A stretch of DNA of 10,531 bases from an uncultured Planctomycetaceae bacterium (GTDB taxonomy: Bacteria; Planctomycetota; Planctomycetia; Pirellulales; Pirellulaceae): assembly GCA_937904535.1 (NCBI GenBank), contig CALELC010000653.1:1-10531 (forward strand), written 5' to 3'. Shown piece after piece: positions 6,770-10,531 of this stretch. Under the pieces are notes generated by a model, which ran no database searches, was not told the origin of the DNA, and saw nothing but the letters and a program-made list of their open reading frames with translations. The position numbers and the translations under genes were made by a program. Each line of letters begins with the position of its first letter. The first letter of the stretch is position 1.

Positions 6770-7159
6770 ATGAAACGGTTGGTTCTGTTGGCCGGTTGCG
6801 TTTGTTTGCTGGCACCTCACGCCCTGGCGACAAACGAGTTCAATAAGGAATGGAGAGATCATTACCTGACTGACGAAGCGCCCGCCGCATTCACCTCTGC
6901 CGCTCGCAAAGCGGGTTGCAATGTTTGCCACATCAAGGGCGAAAAGAAAACCGAGCACAACGAATACGGACTGGCCGCCAAAGCATTCTTGGACAAAGAA
7001 AAGCTCACCAAAGAGTTCGTGAAGGCGAACCCTGAGGAAGCCAAGAAACTGATCGTCGACGGGCTGAAGAAGGCTGGCGAAAAGACGAGCAAAGACGGCA
7101 AGAAGTTTGCCGACAAACTGAAGGCCGGTGAACTGCCCGCCACCGACGCCGGGCTGTAG
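6770..7159 (+). CDS. Small secreted monohaem cytochrome c-like protein, 129 aa
   Basis: The N-terminus MKRLVLLAGCVCLLAPHALA is a signal peptide, with likely cleavage after Ala20. A lipobox-like LAGC (7-10) offers a lipoprotein alternative, but the hydrophobic run before Cys10 is very short. The mature protein has one haem c attachment motif, CNVCH (50-54), so covalent haem binding outside the cytoplasm is expected. It contains no methionine; His63 in TEHNEYG, or His31, would have to be the second axial ligand, or the haem is five-coordinate. About 20 lysines, mostly in the C-terminal half, make that part helical and basic. It has its own promoter-like boxes and a hairpin after the stop, so it is probably monocistronic. 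A role in extracytoplasmic electron transfer is inferred; the partner is unknown. Confidence 0.85.
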   Translation: MKRLVLLAGCVCLLAPHALATNEFNKEWRDHYLTDEAPAAFTSAARKAGCNVCHIKGEKKTEHNEYGLAAKAFLDKEKLTKEFVKANPEEAKKLIVDGLKKAGEKTSKDGKKFADKLKAGELPATDAGL

Positions 7160-7175
7160 TCAACATTCGGAACGA

Positions 7176-7209
7176 CACGTTCCCGGGCAGCTTGAGGCTC
7201 GGGAGCGTG
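7176..7209 (+). terminator. Strong hairpin after the cytochrome-like gene
   Basis: CACGTTCCCG (7176-7185) pairs with CGGGAGCGTG (7200-7209) over 10 positions with one G-U pair; the 14-base loop can add a 3-bp inner stem. It begins 16 bases after the stop codon. No T run follows, so this is an imperfect intrinsic terminator or an mRNA-stabilising stem. Confidence 0.55.
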
Positions 7210-7327
7210 CCGGCCCAGCGTGCCCAATCGCACCTGGGTTGCTTCTCCTCCGCTGTGCTGCAGGGTTGTCCTTGCGGTGATCTCTGGCGGTGCGTCCGCT
7301 CCCTTTCCCCCTCCCCAGGTTTGCACC

Positions 7328-8023
7328 ATGCGCTGTCGCTCCCTGTTTAGCCGCCCTCTCGGTCGTTTGCTGGCCGGATCCTTGGTGGCTTTGTGTGCCT
7401 CATCGGCGGCAATCGCCCAACCCGCCGCTGCCGACTCGGCCTCGTCAGCTCAGCAGGACGAAGCCGGCTTTATCTCGCTGTTTGACGGCAAAACGCTCAA
7501 CGGCTGGAAGAAATCCGAGGAAAATCCTGACAGCCTGCAGGTCAAAGACGGCTTGCTTGTGATCGCCGGACCGCGGGCCCACTTGTACTACGACGGTGAA
7601 CTGGCCCCGCTGAAAAACTTCCACTTCAAAGCCGAAGTGAAGACGACTCCCGGCAGCAACTCCGGGATCTACTTCCATACCCGGTATCAGCCTTCGGGCT
7701 GGCCGAAGTACGGGTACGAATGCCAGGTCAACATCTCGCACTCCGACCCCAAGAAGACCAGTGGGCTGTATTCGGTCCGCGACGTCGCCGACCCTGGGGT
7801 CAAGGACAACGAGTGGTACACCCAGGAGATCATCGTCAAAGGCCGCCGCATCCAGTTGATCGTCAACGGGAAGACGCTGGTCGACTACACTGAGCCGGAA
7901 AACAAGCAGCCTGAGACGCCCGACTTTGAACGTCGGCTCGGCGAAGGCACCTTCGCCCTCCAGGCTCACGATCCGGATAGCAAGGTGTACTTCCGCAACC
8001 TGCGGGTGAAACCGCTGGACTGA
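7328..8023 (+). CDS. Secreted DUF1080 (3-keto-disaccharide hydrolase family) protein, 231 aa
   Basis: Residues 1-30 form a signal peptide (basic start MRCRSLFSRP, hydrophobic core, AIA before Gln31), so the protein is exported; Cys23 is not in a proper lipobox. Residues of about 46-231 form one DUF1080 domain with a concanavalin-like beta-sandwich fold. Its hallmarks are LFDGKTLNGW (51-60), the NSGIYFHTR strand (111-119), GYECQ (129-133), and the C-terminal strands FALQAHDPDSKVYFRNLR (209-226). The family is very common in planctomycetes, and some members hydrolyse 3-keto-glycosides; the substrate here cannot be told. I chose the ATG at 7328 because it begins the signal peptide; the frame opens earlier at 7220, inside the leader. 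An AGG lies about 10 bases upstream. The gene converges on pheA, with only 17 bases between the stop codons. Confidence 0.93.
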   Translation: MRCRSLFSRPLGRLLAGSLVALCASSAAIAQPAAADSASSAQQDEAGFISLFDGKTLNGWKKSEENPDSLQVKDGLLVIAGPRAHLYYDGELAPLKNFHFKAEVKTTPGSNSGIYFHTRYQPSGWPKYGYECQVNISHSDPKKTSGLYSVRDVADPGVKDNEWYTQEIIVKGRRIQLIVNGKTLVDYTEPENKQPETPDFERRLGEGTFALQAHDPDSKVYFRNLRVKPLD

Positions 8024-8040
8024 GTCACCAGCCGTCTGAG

Positions 8041-9120
8041 TTACGAGGCCGTCGGCGTCGCCCGGGGATAGGAGCCCAGAATCTCCAGCCGCAGCGTGAT
8101 CGCCTGCAGCTGTTCCAGAGCCGAGGCGACTTGCGGATCCGACGCGTGCCCAGCGGTTTCGACAAAGAACAGGTACTCGGCGCTGCTCTGCGGCACCGGG
8201 AACGATTCGATCCAGGTCAGGTTCAAACCCGCCTCTTTGAACAGCACCATCGCATCGGCCAGCGCTCCTGGCCGGTGCGCCACCTGAAACAAGACCGCCG
8301 TTTTGTCGTTGCCTGTCGGTGGCGAGAGGTGCCGCCCCAGGACGGCAAAGCGGGTGACGTTGTTCGGGTTGTCTTCGATCGAGGCGTCGATCACATCAAG
8401 CTGATACTGCCGTCCCGCTTCGAGACTCGCCACGGCTGCGATGCCGGGGGTGGAAGCGGCCAGTTCGGCTGCTGTCGTCGTGCTGCTGCACTCGACCAGC
8501 CGCGCCTTGGGCAAATGATTCGCTAACCACGTGCGGCACTGCGACAGTGCCTGCGGCTTGCTGTGCACTTCGCGAATCTGTTCCCGCGGAGTACGGCTGA
8601 GCAGATTGTGGTGAATCGGCAGCAGCACTTCACCGCAGATCTTCACGTTCACGCGCACAAACATCCCCAGCGTGTCGACGATCCGGCCATCGGTGCTGTT
8701 CTCGATCGGCACCAGCCCCGCGTGAGCATCGCCGCGCAAGATCGAATCGAAGACGGCCGGAATGGTCGCTACAGCGGCCATCGGCGTGGCGTCGCCGAAC
8801 ATTTTGATCGCTGCCAAGTGGCTATAGCTGTATTCTGGCCCGAGGAATGCAACACGTGATTGATGCAGACCGGATAAGCAGATCGCAGCGGCATGACGCA
8901 GCCAGCCGGTGGTGGCGGTGCTGGACAGACCCGCTTGGTTCGCTGCGTGAGCGGTTGCCAATTGCTCGACGCGGCGTGACTGGGCCAACATCAACCCTGC
9001 CACGTCCTGTTCCTGCGACTGAGCGAATTCCTGACGTACCAGTTCGGCGCGGCGCTGCAGCAGGTCGACCAGCTGGCGGTCGATGGCGTCGAGTTCAGCA
9101 GCGTTAGATCGAGCGGACAA
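8041..9120 (-). CDS. pheA: P-protein: prephenate dehydratase with chorismate mutase-like and ACT domains, 359 aa
   Basis: The protein makes phenylpyruvate from prephenate in phenylalanine synthesis. Residues of about 6-85 resemble an AroQ chorismate mutase (LDAIDRQLVDLLQRRAELV), but expected basic active-site residues appear to be missing. The dehydratase domain (about 88-265) has VAFLGPEYSYSHLAA, LVPIENSTDGRIVDTL, HSKPQALSQC and the NNVTRF motif, with Thr256, Arg257 and Phe258. The ACT regulatory domain (about 274-352) has the GAL motif (285-287), and ESFP (305-308) where ESRP is usual. No ATG fits: the start is TTG at 9120, with AGGA seven bases upstream. A TTG at 9144 is possible but lacks a Shine-Dalgarno site and lies upstream of the predicted -10 box. 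The gene diverges from dnaK and converges on the DUF1080 gene. Confidence 0.95.
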   Translation of the reverse strand: MSARSNAAELDAIDRQLVDLLQRRAELVRQEFAQSQEQDVAGLMLAQSRRVEQLATAHAANQAGLSSTATTGWLRHAAAICLSGLHQSRVAFLGPEYSYSHLAAIKMFGDATPMAAVATIPAVFDSILRGDAHAGLVPIENSTDGRIVDTLGMFVRVNVKICGEVLLPIHHNLLSRTPREQIREVHSKPQALSQCRTWLANHLPKARLVECSSTTTAAELAASTPGIAAVASLEAGRQYQLDVIDASIEDNPNNVTRFAVLGRHLSPPTGNDKTAVLFQVAHRPGALADAMVLFKEAGLNLTWIESFPVPQSSAEYLFFVETAGHASDPQVASALEQLQAITLRLEILGSYPRATPTAS

Positions 9121-9137
9121 ATTGAAATCCTGAACAA

Positions 9138-9166
9138 ATAACAAACGCGGGAGGACAGACAGGCAA
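9138..9166 (-). promoter_or_regulatory. Possible pheA promoter
   Basis: On the minus strand, TTGCCT (9166-9161) and TGTTAT (9143-9138) are separated by 17 bases, each matching four of six consensus bases. Transcription would start near 9131, leaving a very short leader that still includes the AGGA before the TTG start at 9120. Confidence 0.35.
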
Positions 9167-9176
9167 GTGGCAAGAC

Positions 9177-9193
9177 CGATCGACGCGCGATCG
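9177..9193. repeat. Short inverted repeat upstream of pheA
   Basis: CGATCG at 9177-9182 and again at 9188-9193, with a 5-base centre (ACGCG). Because CGATCG is self-complementary, this is both a direct and an inverted repeat. It lies just upstream of the tentative pheA -35 box, a position suited to a regulator site. Confidence 0.35.
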
Positions 9194-9300
9194 AAAACAG
9201 GCCGCCGTCAGGACTGTCATTCTGACAAGGCTCCCGCCGGTCACGAAAGGAGCCCTTTGGCAAACTGGCAGGATTGACGTGCCGAGCCCCGCCGAAAACC

Positions 9301-9310
9301 CTCGCGCGAG
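9301..9310. promoter_or_regulatory. Perfect 10-bp palindrome upstream of dnaK
   Basis: CTCGCGCGAG is its own reverse complement, about 216 bases upstream of dnaK and 180 bases upstream of pheA. It could be an operator; a 10-bp palindrome of C and G can also occur by chance in GC-rich DNA. Confidence 0.25.
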
Positions 9311-9346
9311 TCGTGCTGAAACCAACGCGGTTTTCTTAAGTGGTTT

Positions 9347-9358
9347 GCTGTCAACAGC
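9347..9358. promoter_or_regulatory. GCTGT-CA-ACAGC inverted repeat upstream of dnaK
   Basis: Two 5-bp arms surround a 2-base centre. The element sits inside a wider pair, TTTGCT (9344-9349) and AGCAAA (9372-9377), in the A/T-richer part of the spacer, where a dnaK promoter could lie. Regulator binding is only a possibility. Confidence 0.3.
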
Positions 9359-9525
9359 TTGCGTTGTTGTTAGCAAAAACGGCAGCGTCTGGCACAGATG
9401 TTGCCTTATCGCTGGGCCGAAGCAAACATCGTGGGCCGCCAATCGGGTCTCCGCAGCGCCCGCCCGTTTATCCCAGCCGATCTCAAACACCCAAATCATA
9501 CACATCTAGCGGAGTAATCGCAGCG

Positions 9526-10531
9526 ATGGCTCAAGGCGAAAAAATCATTGGCATCGACCTCGGCACGACCAACAGCGTGGTGGCGATCATGGAAGGCAGC
9601 GAGCCTAAAGTGATTCCGAACGCCGAGGGCAATCGTTTGACCCCCAGCGTGGTCGCGTTCAACGACAAAGACGAAACGATCGTGGGCGAGCCCGCCCGCC
9701 GCCAAGCGGTGACGAACCCTAAGCGGACGATCTATTCGGCCAAACGCTTCATGGGGCGGCGGCACAGCGAAGTGCAGAGCGAAGAAAAGATGGTCCCCTA
9801 CGGTGTCACCGGTGGGGCCAATGAGTACGTCAAAATCCGTGTCGGCGATAAAGATTACACGCCGCAAGAAATCTCGGCCAAGGTGCTCCGCAAGCTCAAG
9901 GAGTCGGCGGAAAGCTACCTTGGCCACAAGGTCAACAAGGCCGTGATCACCGTTCCGGCTTACTTCAACGACAGCCAGCGTCAGGCGACCAAGGACGCCG
10001 GACAGATCGCCGGTCTGGAAGTGATGCGGATCATCAACGAGCCGACGGCAGCGGCCTTGGCCTATGGTCTGGACAAGAAGAAGGACGAAAAGATTGTCGT
10101 CTTCGACCTCGGCGGTGGGACCTTTGACGTCAGCGTGCTCGAAGTTGCTGACAGCGGTGATGACGAAAACAGCAGCCGCGTTTTCCAGGTGATCAGCACC
10201 TCGGGGAACACCCACCTCGGTGGCGACGATTTCGACGAAGCGCTGATCCACTACGTCGCTGACGAGTTCAAGAAAGACAACGCGATTGACCTGCGCAACG
10301 ATCCGATGGCGCTGCAGCGTCTGCAGGAAGCCTGTGAAAAGGCCAAGAAGGAACTCAGCTCGCTGCCCGAGACCGATATCAACCTGCCGTTCATCACGAT
10401 GGACGCGACCGGTCCGAAGCACCTGACGATGAAGATCACGCGGGCCAAGTTCGAAGAACTGATCGATGACTTGGTCAACCAGTGCAAGCAGCCGCTGATG
10501 CAGGCACTCGAAGATGCCGGGATGAAGCCCT
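9526..10531 (+). CDS. dnaK: Chaperone DnaK (Hsp70), N-terminal part, cut by the right edge
   Basis: An ATP-dependent cytoplasmic chaperone that, with DnaJ and GrpE, binds exposed hydrophobic segments of unfolded proteins. The 335 visible residues cover most of the nucleotide-binding domain: the phosphate-1 motif IGIDLGTTNS (8-17), catalytic Lys73 in SAKRF, VPAYFNDSQRQATKDAG (143-159), INEPTAAALAYG (170-181), and the phosphate-2 motif VFDLGGGTFDVS (192-203) with Thr199 at the E. coli autophosphorylation position. Residues of about 208-217 form a short acidic/Ser loop about four residues longer than in E. coli. The rest of the domain and the substrate-binding half lie outside the window. The ATG at 9526 has a GGAG 11 bases upstream, slightly far. 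No CIRCE site is seen upstream. Confidence 0.98.
   Translation, partial: MAQGEKIIGIDLGTTNSVVAIMEGSEPKVIPNAEGNRLTPSVVAFNDKDETIVGEPARRQAVTNPKRTIYSAKRFMGRRHSEVQSEEKMVPYGVTGGANEYVKIRVGDKDYTPQEISAKVLRKLKESAESYLGHKVNKAVITVPAYFNDSQRQATKDAGQIAGLEVMRIINEPTAAALAYGLDKKKDEKIVVFDLGGGTFDVSVLEVADSGDDENSSRVFQVISTSGNTHLGGDDFDEALIHYVADEFKKDNAIDLRNDPMALQRLQEACEKAKKELSSLPETDINLPFITMDATGPKHLTMKITRAKFEELIDDLVNQCKQPLMQALEDAGMKP

Larger units (their letters stand above)
9121..9525. other. Divergent intergenic region between pheA and dnaK (405 bases)
   Basis: This region holds the tentative pheA promoter and several palindromes: CGATCG arms at 9177-9193, CTCGCGCGAG at 9301-9310, and GCTGT-CA-ACAGC at 9347-9358. I see no CIRCE element (TTAGCACTC-N9-GAGTGCTAA), no convincing heat-shock sigma factor promoter, and no RNA gene. 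Two open frames in it (9279-9509 plus and 9104-9505 minus) lack protein-like character. Confidence 0.7.

Noticed and set aside
6788..6799. Lipoprotein signal (LAGC) in the cytochrome-like protein
   Set aside because: Cys10 comes after only six hydrophobic residues and the hydrophobic core continues past it to a good Ala20 cleavage site; kept only as an alternative.
5776..6958. Overlapping minus-strand frames across the kinase 3' end and the cytochrome gene start
   Set aside because: They run against well-supported plus-strand genes, and their products are low-complexity and Arg/Gln-rich.
9362..9395. Possible CIRCE element near TTAGCA
   Set aside because: Only the first few bases fit; there is no GAGTGCTAA partner at the required 9-base spacing.
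9104..9505. 133-codon minus-strand frame overlapping the pheA start
   Set aside because: Its sequence is Cys-rich and irregular, it overlaps pheA in another frame, and it would cover the probable promoter region.
9279..9509. 76-codon frame in the pheA-dnaK spacer, ending 16 bases before dnaK
   Set aside because: It has a GTG start without a Shine-Dalgarno site and an unprotein-like composition apart from one short hydrophobic patch.
9496..10422. Long open frame antisense to dnaK (308 codons)
   Set aside because: Frames antisense to Hsp70 genes are often long because of codon bias; the sense strand is unmistakably DnaK and the antisense product has no recognisable domain.
1..10531. CRISPR array, tRNA, rRNA, insertion sequence or prophage genes
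   Set aside because: I saw no regularly spaced direct repeats, no tRNA-like cloverleaf and no transposase, integrase or phage structural motif on either strand.

Overview
The window reads as chromosomal DNA of a GC-rich planctomycete, most likely a Pirellulales/Rhodopirellula-type organism. This is inferred from a DUF1080 (3-keto-disaccharide hydrolase type) secreted protein, a large membrane Ser/Thr kinase whose DFG motif reads DMG, a small secreted CxxCH cytochrome-like protein, weak or absent Shine-Dalgarno sites, and non-ATG starts. No phage, plasmid, CRISPR, tRNA or rRNA gene is visible.

Layout. (1) 1-876, minus strand: two uncharacterised genes reading leftward, the second cut by the window edge. 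(2) 877-1314: a divergent intergenic region with a perfect 9-bp inverted repeat and a TATACT -10-like box. (3) 1315-1770, plus: a small coiled-coil protein of unknown function. (4) 1782-1854: two copies of a GGGTCTGACCC-type quasi-palindrome facing each other, a REP/BIME-like intergenic repeat. (5) 1883-3568, plus: a two-TM potassium channel subunit with two tandem RCK (TrkA) modules. (6) 3757-6561, plus: a 934-residue membrane Ser/Thr kinase with a beta-rich C-terminal domain, behind its own good sigma70-like promoter. (7) 6770-7159, plus: a small lysine-rich secreted protein with one haem c motif, with promoter-like boxes and a clear ribosome binding site. (8) 7328-8023, plus: a secreted DUF1080 protein. 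(9) 9120-8041, minus: a P-protein (chorismate mutase-like plus prephenate dehydratase plus ACT) with a TTG start. (10) 9121-9525: a divergent intergenic region with several palindromes. (11) 9526 to the right edge, plus: the N-terminal half of DnaK.

How the genes relate. Most appear to be single transcription units rather than one operon. Hairpins lie after the channel gene, the kinase gene and the cytochrome gene, and separate promoters are visible before the kinase and the cytochrome gene. The channel and kinase are neighbours on the same strand and both belong to the cell envelope, but nothing in the sequence proves a functional link. The cytochrome-like and DUF1080 proteins are both exported and adjacent. 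PheA and DnaK are housekeeping genes that diverge from a shared 405-base spacer.

I found no convincing new multi-gene system. The best leads are the paired REP-like repeat, the methionine-free haem protein, the kinase with its unusual sensor-like domain, the degraded mutase half of PheA, and a dnaK upstream region with palindromes but no CIRCE element.
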